Assembly (NCBI GenBank): GCA_021776195.1
Contig: JAJFGK010000023.1
Span: 62,001 to 126,000, forward strand
Origin: Kiloniellaceae bacterium
GTDB taxonomy: Bacteria > Pseudomonadota > Alphaproteobacteria > Kiloniellales > Kiloniellaceae
Reading direction: 5' to 3'
Length of the DNA stretch: 64,000 nt
This document shows positions 1 through 8,927 of this stretch, piece by piece; position 1 is the stretch's first letter; each line of letters opens with the position of its first letter. Position numbers and translations under genes: made by a program. The notes beneath the pieces are model-generated. The model was not told the origin of the DNA. It saw only the letters and a list, made by a program, of their open reading frames with translations, and searched no databases.

Positions 1-35
1 TCGAATTCTACCTCTCAATCGGACAGGCTTTTTGA
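1..35 (+). CDS. tamA: TamA C-terminus (partial, 5' end outside window)
   Basis: The frame beginning at base 3 encodes a ten-residue tail, EFYLSIGQAF, followed by TGA at 33-35. It ends in a terminal phenylalanine with alternating hydrophobic residues, which is the beta-signal expected at the last strand of an Omp85-family barrel. The next gene is TamB, the usual partner of TamA, and its ATG lies 2 bases after this stop. The identification rests on this tail plus synteny; the rest of the gene is outside the window. Confidence 0.7.
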   Translation, partial: EFYLSIGQAF

Positions 36-37
36 TC

Positions 38-3000
38 ATGGGAGGGCGAAGGCCAGCCACGCGCAACTCCCACCCCGCGCCCAAAGGGCGGCGCTGGGGC
101 CGGCGGCTCGCCATGATCCTGACCCTGCTCATCGGCCTGCCCCTTGCCGCTCTGGGCACGGGGCTCGCCTTGCTGAAGACCGACACCGGCCTTGAGTTCC
201 TCAGGGGCCAGCTCACCGGGGTCCTGAGCGAGGCCACGGGCTATGGCGTGGCCATCGACGCCATCGCCGGCGACCTGTTGGGTGCGGGGCTGATCCGTGG
301 CGTGGTCGTGCAAGACGAAACGGGGCCGTGGTTGCGGGTGGCGACTATCGAATTCGACTGGCACCCTAGCGCCCTTCTGGACGGACGCTTGGAGGTATCG
401 CGCCTGCGGATCGGCGCCGTCGCGCTGGACCGCGCCCCGCTTGCCACGGCCGCCCCCTCCGAGACGGCGGAAACAACTGGCCTGGTCCTGCCCATCGATC
501 TCGATCTGTTGGATGTTTCGGTCGACCCGATCGTCCTGGGCGCCGCGGTTCTGGGGCAGGAAACCCGGCTCGCCTTCTCCGGCTCGCTGCGCCTGCACGA
601 GGGATCGCAGGCCGAACTGCGAGCTTTGCTCGATCATCTGGGCGATAGTCCAGGACGCCTCTCCCTCACGGCGGGCTACGACCTGGCGAACGGCACCTTC
701 GACCTGGAGGCGGAGGTCTTCGACGGCGCCGGCGGCCTATTGGCGCACCTGCTCGACCAACCCGATCTACCACCGACCGACTTGCGGCTGACCGGAGAGG
801 GGTCGCTGGAAGCCTGGACCGGGCGCCTGGCTGGGTCGCTCGGATCTCTCGCGACCGCGGATCTGGCACTTTCCATCGGCGGCCCCTCGCCCTGGCGCGT
901 GGCGCTCGACGGGACGGCCACTCTCGGCGACCTGTTGAGCCAGGATCTACAGCCGCTGTTCGGCAGCCTTACGATCGCCGCCGCCCTGTCCCTGGGCGAA
1001 GACGGTAGGCTGCAGGCCCAGCGCTTGGATATCGAGGCCGGCCCAGCCGCCCTGGCGCTAACCGGCTGGCTCGACCCGGACCGCGAAACCATCGACCTCG
1101 CGGGCAGGCTCGAAATCACCGACGGCCAGGGTCTGCCGCGCACCCTCTTTCCCGGCGATGTCGCCGCCGCGGTCGCGCGCATTGCGGTGCGGGGACCCGT
1201 CGCCGCGCCGACGGGGGACCTCGCGCTGGTGATAGAGGGTTTGGCGCTGGAGGGTTTTCGCAGCGCCCAGCTCGCCGCCGACCTCCGGTTCGCTCCCGAC
1301 GAGACCGGGCCGGCCGGTACCGCCTTCATGATTTCCGGCCAGGGCACGGTGGCGCAACCCGATCTGGGCGATGACGATCTCAATCGCCTGATCGGCGGGC
1401 CGCTCGACTGGTCGCTGCAAGGGCGCTTGCCATTGGACGGCGAGCCAATTGACCTCGCCTCTGTCGCCCTGAGCAGCCCGACCGCGGCCCTGGAGGGGTC
1501 GGGATCCCTGGATCCGGGGTCCTTCGCCGGACAAGGCAGGCTATCCTATCGCATCCCCGCCCTCGCCGCGCTGCTGCCGCCCGGCACGCCTGCGGTCTCG
1601 GGCGGAACCAGCGGTGAGATTGCCGTCGTCCTGACCGACAAGGGCAGGGTCGAGGCCCAGATCTCGGGTGCCCTGGCCGACCTCGATAGCGGCGACCCGC
1701 TTTTCCAGGCGCTGCTCGGCGCAACGCCGCGCTATGGCTTGACCGTGCAGGTCGAGGAAAGCGGGGCTCTGGCAATCGACGACTTGAAGGTCGCGGGGGC
1801 CGGCTCCGCCCTGGCCGGCAAGGCGAGACTTGGCCCGGCCGGGGAGAAAATCGATGCCGAGGTCCAGTTCGATCTGGCCGACCTCGGTCCTATCGGCACC
1901 CTGTTCGAAGTCCCCTTGGCGGGGCGCCTCGCCACGGTTGCCAAGGTCGGCGGCCTCCTGGCAAACCCCGATCTGCGATTGGATGTCACGGCGCCCGAGC
2001 TCGTCATCGCAGGCAACGCGCTGCCCGATTTCCGCCTCGGGCTGGAAGCCCTTCGTCTCCTCGACTCTCCCGCCGGCGGTATCGCTCTGGAGACCGTGGC
2101 GGCGGACCAGCGCATCCGTGCCGAGTCGCAATTTCAGCTGGTCGATGATAGGCGGCTGGTCTTGACCAACCTGAAGATCGCGACCGATCAGGGCGACCGC
2201 CTCTCGGGCGAGCTCTCCTGGCCGCTCGGCGGTGCGACGCTTTCCGGCGATCTGGGCCTGGAGCTGGCCGACCTCACGCGCTGGGAGGCCGTGATGGGCA
2301 CGCGCCTCTCCGGGGCCCTGCGTGCCAACCTAACCCTCAATGAACGCGCGAGCCAACAAGACGCCACTGTCGTTATCGAAGCCGAGAACCTCGCCCTGGC
2401 CGACGGCGGCGGGCCCTGGCAACTGGCCACCTTGCGAGCGACCGGCGAGACCGCGGATCTTTGGGGCCGGGCGGAGACCACGCTCGACCTCAGTGCCGAG
2501 GGGCCGGGCGGGGCTGAAGCAGCGGCCGGGGCCAAGGACCGGGACGGTCTCGCACGCCTGTCCGCCACGGGCCGGGGAAACCGCGAGAGCTTCGCCCTCT
2601 CGTTGGCGGCCAGCGGTGCCCTTGGTCAGGCCTTCGATCTGGCGGGCGACCTGGAGGTCGCCGCCGCGCCAGCGGGTCTCGCCCTGACCGCCCGCGCGGC
2701 CAGGCTGTCCTACGGACCGGTCCGCGGGGCGCTGGAACGCCCCCTCCGGATCACCTTTGGCGACCAGGGCCTGGCGGTCGCCGATCTGGCCTTGGCGCTG
2801 GAGCAGGGACGGGCGGTCGGGGCTTTGACCCTGGGGCCCGAACAGGTCGTGGGCGACCTGACCCTGGAGGACATTCCACTCGGTTTGCTGACGGCGGCGG
2901 GCAGCGCCACGACAGCCGCGCCCGCGCTCGAGGGCGTTCTCGACCTGCGCCTGCGGCTCGAAGGCCGCAGCGACGACCCGACCGGGACGCTGGTTCTCGG

Positions 3001-4489
3001 CATCGAGGGCCTGCGCAGCCGCGAGGCGGCGGCCGCGAACCTGCCGCCCGGCAGGCTGACCGCGACGGCCAGCCTCGACCGTGGCCAGGCCAGCCTGACA
3101 GCCGAACTGGCCGGGCTGGCCAGCGTTCCCCTGCGGGCCTCCGCAAAGGTCCCGCTCGAGGTCTCGTTGCTGCCCTTCGCCGTCAACCTGCCGCGCGACG
3201 GCGCCCTGGCCGGGCAACTGCAATGGGCCGGCGACGCCCGGGACATCGTCACCCTGATGGCCTTCGACCGTGTCAGTTTGCAGGGCGCGATCGAGGCCGA
3301 CATCACCCTCGGGGGTACGATCTCCGCTCCCACTGTCGGCGGCGCCCTGGAGTTGCGCGGCGGGCGCTATGAGAACTTCACCCTCGGCACGATCCTCGAG
3401 GAACTGACGCTGCGCGTGGCACCGCGCGGCAGCCAGGTGACCTTGGAGATGGCGGGGCGCGACCCGCTGGGTGGAACCCTGGCCGTCGCCGGGCAGCTCG
3501 ACGTCTCGCGTCTTGACGACCCGCGGTTCGATGCGACGGCAACCATGACGTCCCTTCTGGCGGCCCAGCGCGACGATGTGACGGCGACCGTGAGCGGCGC
3601 GATCCGGGCCGCCGGGACGTTGGATCGATCGACGGTCACGGGGACGGTGACCGGCGACCGGATCGACCTGCGCCTGGTCGACACCCTGCCGCCCTCCGTG
3701 GTGGAGCTCCCGGTGGTCGACCCGGCGCTCGGGCCGACCGACCAAGCACCCGGAACGAGTACGGACACCCCCAGCCCCCGGGTTGCACTGGACCTGGTGC
3801 TCGATCTGCCCTCGCGAGTCTATGTCCAGGGCCGGGGCCTCGATTCCGAGTGGGCCGGCCGCTTCCACGTAGGGGGCAGCGAAGTGGCGCCTCTCGTCAC
3901 CGGCCAGATCGCGCCGGTTCGCGGAACCTTCGATTTCTTCGGCAAGCGCTTTCGCCTGGGCGCCGGACAGATCGCGCTGGGCAGCAACGGAGACGACGAC
4001 CCGGTGCTGAACCTCACGGCGAGCCACAGCAGCGACGATCTGGTGACCACGGTCACCGTCACCGGCGCGGCCTCCCGCCCCGAGATCGCCTTCAGCTCGC
4101 AGCCGCCCCTGCCCCAGGAGGAGATCCTGTCGCGCCTGCTCTTCGATCGCTCCAGCGCGCAGTTGGATCCGCTCCAGGCCGTGCAGCTCGCTCAGGCCGC
4201 GGCGACTCTCTCGGGCTATGGCGGCGGCGGCGGTCTGCTCGACCTCGCCCGTTCGACCCTGGGTGTCGATGTGCTGGCCTTCGCGCCCGGCGCCGAGGGC
4301 GAGCTTGGCCGCCTCGAGGCGGGAAAGTACCTGACCGACCGGGTCTACCTCGGTGTCGAGCAGGGCGCGGTCGCCAACAGCACCGAAGCCACGGTGGAGG
4401 TCGAGGTGACCCCCAACGTCTCGGTCCGCACCGGCGTCGGCGCCGATCAATCGGGCAAGGCCAAGGTCCAGTTCAAATGGGACTACTAG
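38..4489 (+). CDS. tamB: Translocation and assembly module inner-membrane protein TamB
   Basis: A very large protein (about 1483 aa) anchored in the inner membrane that spans the periplasm and works with TamA in outer-membrane protein insertion or lipid transport. An arginine-rich cytoplasmic start is followed by one hydrophobic anchor near residues 25-46. A long repetitive beta-rich region follows, and the conserved TamB (DUF490) domain occupies roughly the last 350 residues. That domain includes the family's PPLPQEEILSRLLF block near residue 1356, and the protein ends in the aromatic sequence FKWDY. ATG at 38 is preferred over the in-frame TTG at 32 because it clears the upstream tamA stop. 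It is convergent with the next gene, 10 bases away. Family membership is clear; the precise substrate is not visible from sequence. Confidence 0.95.
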   Translation: MGGRRPATRNSHPAPKGRRWGRRLAMILTLLIGLPLAALGTGLALLKTDTGLEFLRGQLTGVLSEATGYGVAIDAIAGDLLGAGLIRGVVVQDETGPWLRVATIEFDWHPSALLDGRLEVSRLRIGAVALDRAPLATAAPSETAETTGLVLPIDLDLLDVSVDPIVLGAAVLGQETRLAFSGSLRLHEGSQAELRALLDHLGDSPGRLSLTAGYDLANGTFDLEAEVFDGAGGLLAHLLDQPDLPPTDLRLTGEGSLEAWTGRLAGSLGSLATADLALSIGGPSPWRVALDGTATLGDLLSQDLQPLFGSLTIAAALSLGEDGRLQAQRLDIEAGPAALALTGWLDPDRETIDLAGRLEITDGQGLPRTLFPGDVAAAVARIAVRGPVAAPTGDLALVIEGLALEGFRSAQLAADLRFAPDETGPAGTAFMISGQGTVAQPDLGDDDLNRLIGGPLDWSLQGRLPLDGEPIDLASVALSSPTAALEGSGSLDPGSFAGQGRLSYRIPALAALLPPGTPAVSGGTSGEIAVVLTDKGRVEAQISGALADLDSGDPLFQALLGATPRYGLTVQVEESGALAIDDLKVAGAGSALAGKARLGPAGEKIDAEVQFDLADLGPIGTLFEVPLAGRLATVAKVGGLLANPDLRLDVTAPELVIAGNALPDFRLGLEALRLLDSPAGGIALETVAADQRIRAESQFQLVDDRRLVLTNLKIATDQGDRLSGELSWPLGGATLSGDLGLELADLTRWEAVMGTRLSGALRANLTLNERASQQDATVVIEAENLALADGGGPWQLATLRATGETADLWGRAETTLDLSAEGPGGAEAAAGAKDRDGLARLSATGRGNRESFALSLAASGALGQAFDLAGDLEVAAAPAGLALTARAARLSYGPVRGALERPLRITFGDQGLAVADLALALEQGRAVGALTLGPEQVVGDLTLEDIPLGLLTAAGSATTAAPALEGVLDLRLRLEGRSDDPTGTLVLGIEGLRSREAAAANLPPGRLTATASLDRGQASLTAELAGLASVPLRASAKVPLEVSLLPFAVNLPRDGALAGQLQWAGDARDIVTLMAFDRVSLQGAIEADITLGGTISAPTVGGALELRGGRYENFTLGTILEELTLRVAPRGSQVTLEMAGRDPLGGTLAVAGQLDVSRLDDPRFDATATMTSLLAAQRDDVTATVSGAIRAAGTLDRSTVTGTVTGDRIDLRLVDTLPPSVVELPVVDPALGPTDQAPGTSTDTPSPRVALDLVLDLPSRVYVQGRGLDSEWAGRFHVGGSEVAPLVTGQIAPVRGTFDFFGKRFRLGAGQIALGSNGDDDPVLNLTASHSSDDLVTTVTVTGAASRPEIAFSSQPPLPQEEILSRLLFDRSSAQLDPLQAVQLAQAAATLSGYGGGGGLLDLARSTLGVDVLAFAPGAEGELGRLEAGKYLTDRVYLGVEQGAVANSTEATVEVEVTPNVSVRTGVGADQSGKAKVQFKWDY

Positions 4490-4499
4490 ATGTGGAGTC

Positions 4500-5675
4500 T
4501 CACACCACCATGCGGAGATCGCGCGGGATCTTCGACAGGGTCCGGCAGCCGCTTTCGGTGACGATGGCCGTTTCGCTGACCCCGACGGTGAACTCGCCGT
4601 AGATCCTGAGCGCCGGCGGCATATGGAAAACCATGCCCGGCTCAATGACCCGATCGACCCCGGTGAAGAGGCTGAGCACGTTGCCCTCGCCCCAGTCGGG
4701 CGCAAAGGAAATGCCGACGCTGTAGCCGGTGCGCTTCTTGTAGTTCTCCGTATAGCCGTAACGGTCGACCACCGCCTGGCAGGCCTCATGGACCTGGGCG
4801 CAGGTCGCCCCGGGTTTCAGCGCCGCGACGGCGGCCTCCAGGGCCTCCAGGCAGCAGTCCATCATGCGCCGGGCCGTATCCGGGGGCGGGCCCATCCAGG
4901 CGCTGCGCATCAAAACGCTGTGGTAGCGGTCGTGGGCGGCCGCCATTTCGAGGAACACCGGTTCACCCGCCCCGATCACCCGCCGGCGCCAGGTGCCGTG
5001 AGGGATGCCGCAGCGCGGCCCGCTGGCCATCAGGGGCTCCATGCCGACGTACTCGCTGCCCGCGGCAACGGAGCTGCGCATCATCTCGGCCACGATGTCG
5101 TTCTCGCTGGCGCCCAGGGCGACGGCGGCCAGGCCCGCCGTCATGCCGGCCTCGACATAGCTGGCCGAGCGTTCGAGCTTGGCCAGCTCGCTGGCCGACT
5201 TCACCGCGCGCAGACCCTCGATCGCGCCGGACCCGTCGCCGAGCTCGCCGAGCTTTTCGCGAAGCGCCTTGTAGATGGCGATCGGCAGGAACCAGCCGCG
5301 CTCGTCGATGGCGATCCGCTTGTTCTGCCAGCCCAACTCGCCGATCAGCCCGATCGTCACATCGACCGGGTCCGCGTTGTCCAGATAGGGCCGGATGTCC
5401 TGCAGGTAGCTGTTGGCGACCAGATTGTTCAGCTCGAGCTGGCGCACGATGAAGACGGGCTCCGCGTCGACCGGCAGCAGCAGGGCCTGATAGGTGTAGT
5501 AACCGGGGGTCTGCTGGCCGGTCAGATAGAAGATGTTCTCCGGCCCGGTCACGATCATCACATCGATCCCGCGCGCCGCCAGCGCCGCCCGCGCGGCATC
5601 GCAGCGACCGGCCAGTTCCTCCTTCGGGAAGACCGCCTCCAGCCCCGAGGGGACGACGGCACCGTTTATCGTCAT
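4500..5675 (-). CDS. M24-family (creatinase/DoeA-like) hydrolase
   Basis: A 391-aa pita-bread-fold protein with an N-terminal creatinase domain (about 1-150) and a C-terminal M24 catalytic domain. The metal-binding residues of true Xaa-Pro aminopeptidases are mostly replaced. The first aspartate is Glu (FLEMAAAHDRYHS), the second is lost (HSVLMRSAWMG), and the GHG histidine block reads GYSVGIS. This pattern matches creatinase and ectoine hydrolase DoeA/EutD, which act on C-N bonds of small cyclic or guanidino compounds, rather than a dinuclear-metal dipeptidase. The start is supported by an AAAGGA Shine-Dalgarno 8 bases upstream. It lies 21 bases downstream of the M20 deacylase, so the two are probably co-transcribed. 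The substrate is not assignable; a degraded osmolyte or amidine is plausible. Confidence 0.85.
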   Translation of the reverse strand: MTINGAVVPSGLEAVFPKEELAGRCDAARAALAARGIDVMIVTGPENIFYLTGQQTPGYYTYQALLLPVDAEPVFIVRQLELNNLVANSYLQDIRPYLDNADPVDVTIGLIGELGWQNKRIAIDERGWFLPIAIYKALREKLGELGDGSGAIEGLRAVKSASELAKLERSASYVEAGMTAGLAAVALGASENDIVAEMMRSSVAAGSEYVGMEPLMASGPRCGIPHGTWRRRVIGAGEPVFLEMAAAHDRYHSVLMRSAWMGPPPDTARRMMDCCLEALEAAVAALKPGATCAQVHEACQAVVDRYGYTENYKKRTGYSVGISFAPDWGEGNVLSLFTGVDRVIEPGMVFHMPPALRIYGEFTVGVSETAIVTESGCRTLSKIPRDLRMVV

Positions 5676-5696
5676 ATCTGCAATCCTTTGTCGAAT

Positions 5697-6872
5697 TTAC
5701 GTGAGATCCGGCCCGCCGCCGCCACCCAGCATCGACCTGGCGACATCGCGGTAGATGAAGACCGAGCGCATCAGTTCGTCGATCGGCACGAATTCATTGG
5801 GCTGATGGGCGACCGTGAGAGAGCCCGGCCCCAGCACCACGCCGTTGGCACCGACAGTGCGGAAGTGCACCAGATCGCAGCCGCCCTGAAAGCCCCCGAG
5901 CGGCGTCGCGGCGCCATTGTTGTGCGAACAGGCGGCCTGGCTGGCGGTCACGACGGGATGGTCCGCGGCCGTTTCCGTGGGCCCTCCGGTGGTCGGCCGA
6001 AACTCGACAATCTCGGCTTCGACCCCGCTTTCCCGCGCGGCGCGCTCGACCAGGTCGGCCAGATCCTTCTTGACCTGCTCCTCGTCCTCGCCCGGCACCA
6101 TGCGGCGGTCGAGCAGGAACTCGCAGGCCTCGGGCACCACGTTGTCGGCATGGCCGCCCAGCGCGCGGGTCACCGTCAGGCTGGCCTGGCCGACAAGATT
6201 GTGGGTCTTGGCCTTGACCCGGGCGTGCTCCTCCACGATCAGCTCCAGCAGGCGCGTGGACTTCAGGATCGCATTGACCCCGAGATCGGGCATGCCCGAA
6301 TGGGCCGTCTTGCCGCGCACCCGCACCACCGGCCGCAAGCTGCCCTTGTGGGCCGTGACGGTGGTGCAGGAGGTCGGCTCGCCGACCATGCAGTAGTCGA
6401 TGGCCGGCGCGGTTTTGACGTAGGCCTTGGCGCCCTGGCTGGAGGCTTCCTCATCGGCGACGAAGATCCCCATCAAGGTCCCCGACCAGCCGTCCCTGGC
6501 GGCGATCAGGTGCCGCATGGCTTCCAGCATGGCGGTTAGCGGCCCCTTGGCATCGCAGGACCCGCGGCCGTAGAGCAGCCCCGCCTCCTCGCGCAGCCGC
6601 AAGGGATCGCTCGACCAGCCGGTGCCAACCGGGACCACGTCGATGTGGGTGTTGAAGGCGAAGGTCGGGCCCGGCCCGTTTTCGAAAATACCGACAACGT
6701 TGGTCCGGCCCGGCATGATATCGACCGCCTCGGCGCGGCAACCCATGGCCTGGAGATCGGCCAGGATGAACTGCGCGGCTTCCAGTTCGCGGCCGGGTGG
6801 GTTCTGCGTGTCGAAGGCGACAAGCTGTTCCAGCCGCGTCTTGATACCCGCTTCATCGAGCTCCAGTGACAT
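5697..6872 (-). CDS. M20-family amidohydrolase (ArgE/DapE-type deacylase)
   Basis: A 391-aa zinc-dependent deacylase of the acetylornithine deacetylase/succinyl-diaminopimelate desuccinylase group. Visible ligands and catalytic residues are His76 in NTHID, Asp107 in GSCDAKG, the Glu141-Glu142 pair in DEEAS and a C-terminal His in AHQPNEF near residue 365. The lid (dimerisation) domain sits between about residues 180 and 290. ATG at 6872 is chosen over the in-frame TTG two codons upstream because AAGGAG lies 7 bases before it. It directly precedes the creatinase-like hydrolase in the same operon, suggesting removal of an N-acyl group followed by a second hydrolysis. There is no sign of arginine or lysine biosynthesis genes nearby, so a catabolic role is inferred. 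Confidence 0.88.
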   Translation of the reverse strand: MSLELDEAGIKTRLEQLVAFDTQNPPGRELEAAQFILADLQAMGCRAEAVDIMPGRTNVVGIFENGPGPTFAFNTHIDVVPVGTGWSSDPLRLREEAGLLYGRGSCDAKGPLTAMLEAMRHLIAARDGWSGTLMGIFVADEEASSQGAKAYVKTAPAIDYCMVGEPTSCTTVTAHKGSLRPVVRVRGKTAHSGMPDLGVNAILKSTRLLELIVEEHARVKAKTHNLVGQASLTVTRALGGHADNVVPEACEFLLDRRMVPGEDEEQVKKDLADLVERAARESGVEAEIVEFRPTTGGPTETAADHPVVTASQAACSHNNGAATPLGGFQGGCDLVHFRTVGANGVVLGPGSLTVAHQPNEFVPIDELMRSVFIYRDVARSMLGGGGGPDLT

Positions 6873-7109
6873 CGCCAATCTCCTTTGGGCCGCTCAGTGG
6901 ACCCGGCCCAGGTTAGCGCCCTGCTCGGCTTTGCCAATCCATCTTGTGCGACCGGCCCATTCCAAGACGCAGCAACTGTCCGCGCGCCTCCAGCGGGCGC
7001 GTGTCGCCGGCCAGGCGCAGACCACCCCAGGCCGGTTCCTGCTCCAGCCGGGCCGCGGCGGGACCCGAAATTCTTCTCCCAGGGACTTGCCGGCGTCTCG
7101 CGCCTTTCA

Positions 7110-8816
7110 TCAAGCCGCCCCTAGGGCCGCTGGATCGAGTTCCGCCGCGGGGATCGGCCGATAGCCTTCGATCGGCACGTCGACGGCCGGCTCCAAGGGC
7201 AGGCCCAAAATTTCATCGGCGATCTTTTCCGCCATCATCATGATGGCCGCGTTGGTGTTGCCGCTGACCACCTCGGGCATCACCGAGGCGTCGACCACGC
7301 GCAGCCCCTGAAGGCCCCGTACCTTCAGCGCCGCGTCGACCACCGCCAGTTCGTCCCGGCCCATCTTGCAGGTTCCCACCGGATGATAGCAGGTGACCGC
7401 CGACTGGCGCAGGTACGCCACGATGTCGGCATCGCTCTTCACCTCGGGGCCGGGAAACAGCTCCTGGCCCCGGTAGGGGTCCAGGGCCCGCTGGTTGAGA
7501 GCCTCTCTGGTCACCTTGACGGCATCGATCATCATGCGCCGGTCCCCCGGCGTGGTCATGCAATTTGGCTGGAGCAGCGGATGGGCCGTGGGGTCGGCGG
7601 AGCGCAGCTTCAAGGTGCCTTTGCTTTCGGGGCGCAGGGGGCAGACGTGACACTGGAAACCGTGCCGGTCCGCCGGCTTGCGTCCGTTGTCGAAGACCAG
7701 GATGGGAATGAAGTGATGCTGAATGTCGGGCAGCTCCAGCTCCGGCCGGGTCTTGATGAAGCAGCCGGCCTCGGTGTGCATGGTCGCGCCGGCGCCACGC
7801 TTGAAGAGGAAGTACTCCAGGCCGATCAGTGCCTTTTTGGGGAAGCGGTCCGACCCGTAGAGCGTCACCGGCCGCAGGCACTCATACTTGACCGAGGTGT
7901 TGAGATGGTCGTGCAGGTTCTCGCCGACGCCGGGCAGATCCTGCACCACCTCGATCCCCAGGCGCGCCAGATCGCCTGACGGCCCGATCCCGGACAGCAT
8001 AAGGAGTTGCGGCGAGTTGACGGCGCCGCCGCAGAGCAGCACCTCGCGGTCGGCGCGCAGGGTCTTGGTCGCCGCACCGTCGAGGTACTCGATGCCGAGC
8101 GCGCGGCCGGACTCGACCAGAATCCGGGTCACCAGACTCTCGGTCAGCACGGTCAGGTTCGGGCGCTTCAGGACCGGGCGCAGATGGGTCGCCGACGAGC
8201 TCTGTCGCACCCCGCCCCAGATATTCATGTCGAAGCGGCCGAAGCCCTCGAAGCGGCGGCCGTTGAAATCCTCGGAAACCGGAAAGCCCGCCTGGGCACC
8301 GCTTTCGATATAGGCGTCGAACAGCGGGTTCGGATAGTCGCCGCGCCGGACCCCGACCCTGCCCGCGTCGCCACGGTAGAGATCGCCCCTCTCCGACCAG
8401 CGCTCCAGGCGCTTGAAGTAGGGCAGCACCTGGGCATAGGCCCACCCCTCGCCGCCCTGGCGGTGCCAGTTGTCGTAATCCCAAGGGTGCCCGCGAATCC
8501 AGACCATACCGTTGATCGAGGACGAGCCGCCCAGCACCCGGCCGCGCGGCCAATAGAGCCGGCGGCCGTTCAGTTCCGTCTGCGGCTCGGTCTCGTAGGC
8601 CCAGTTGTAGCGCGTCCCCTGTAGGGGATAGGTCAGGGCAGCGGGCATCGACAGCTGCCAGGAGCCGTCCTTGGGGCCGGCCTCCACCAGCAGCACCCGG
8701 ATTTCGGGGCGCTCGCTCAGACGCGCCGCCAGGACCGAACCGGCGGAGCCCGCGCCGACAATGATGTAGTCGAAGCCCCTGTCCAGCCTGCCGGCGCCCA
8801 CCAACTTCGACGTCAT
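7110..8816 (-). CDS. GMC-family FAD-dependent oxidoreductase (choline/alcohol dehydrogenase-like)
   Basis: A flavoprotein of about 568 aa that oxidises an alcohol group. The FAD-binding Rossmann motif GAGSAGS is at residues 21-27, followed by the ribose-binding VEAG. The GMC signature region lies near 95-110 (GRVLGGSSSINGM), and the active-site histidine is in CYHPVGTCKMG. The FAD-contacting VSGNTNAAIMMM block is near the C-terminus. Length is normal for the family. I place the start at ATG 8816 (MTSKLVG), since longer in-frame starts add a non-conserved tail. It lies about 110 bases after the TRAP large permease on the same strand and may be co-expressed with it. Choline dehydrogenase is one possibility, but alcohol or polyethylene-glycol dehydrogenases look similar, so the substrate is open. 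Confidence 0.9.
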   Translation of the reverse strand: MTSKLVGAGRLDRGFDYIIVGAGSAGSVLAARLSERPEIRVLLVEAGPKDGSWQLSMPAALTYPLQGTRYNWAYETEPQTELNGRRLYWPRGRVLGGSSSINGMVWIRGHPWDYDNWHRQGGEGWAYAQVLPYFKRLERWSERGDLYRGDAGRVGVRRGDYPNPLFDAYIESGAQAGFPVSEDFNGRRFEGFGRFDMNIWGGVRQSSSATHLRPVLKRPNLTVLTESLVTRILVESGRALGIEYLDGAATKTLRADREVLLCGGAVNSPQLLMLSGIGPSGDLARLGIEVVQDLPGVGENLHDHLNTSVKYECLRPVTLYGSDRFPKKALIGLEYFLFKRGAGATMHTEAGCFIKTRPELELPDIQHHFIPILVFDNGRKPADRHGFQCHVCPLRPESKGTLKLRSADPTAHPLLQPNCMTTPGDRRMMIDAVKVTREALNQRALDPYRGQELFPGPEVKSDADIVAYLRQSAVTCYHPVGTCKMGRDELAVVDAALKVRGLQGLRVVDASVMPEVVSGNTNAAIMMMAEKIADEILGLPLEPAVDVPIEGYRPIPAAELDPAALGAA

Positions 8817-8927
8817 GCCTGAAGCGTTCTCCCCCATCGGCCCGGCCCGAGCAAACCAGGCGCCAGCCCTATTCCAACCGTCGATACTGTACCGGGCGGT
8901 CGCGGGGGCCAAGACCTTCCCGCGGCC

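Noticed and set aside
4623..6539. Long open frame on the plus strand across the M24 and M20 genes (similarly 21719-25093 and 2330-4789 on opposite strands)
   Set aside because: These are antisense shadows typical of GC-rich DNA. The opposite-strand proteins have clear family motifs, and these frames have low-complexity, His/Arg/Gln-rich translations.
4500..6872. Assignment of the M24-M20 pair to ectoine degradation (DoeA-DoeB)
   Set aside because: DoeB belongs to the aspartoacylase-type family, not M20, and no other ectoine genes are nearby. Only a DoeA-like label for the M24 gene is justified.
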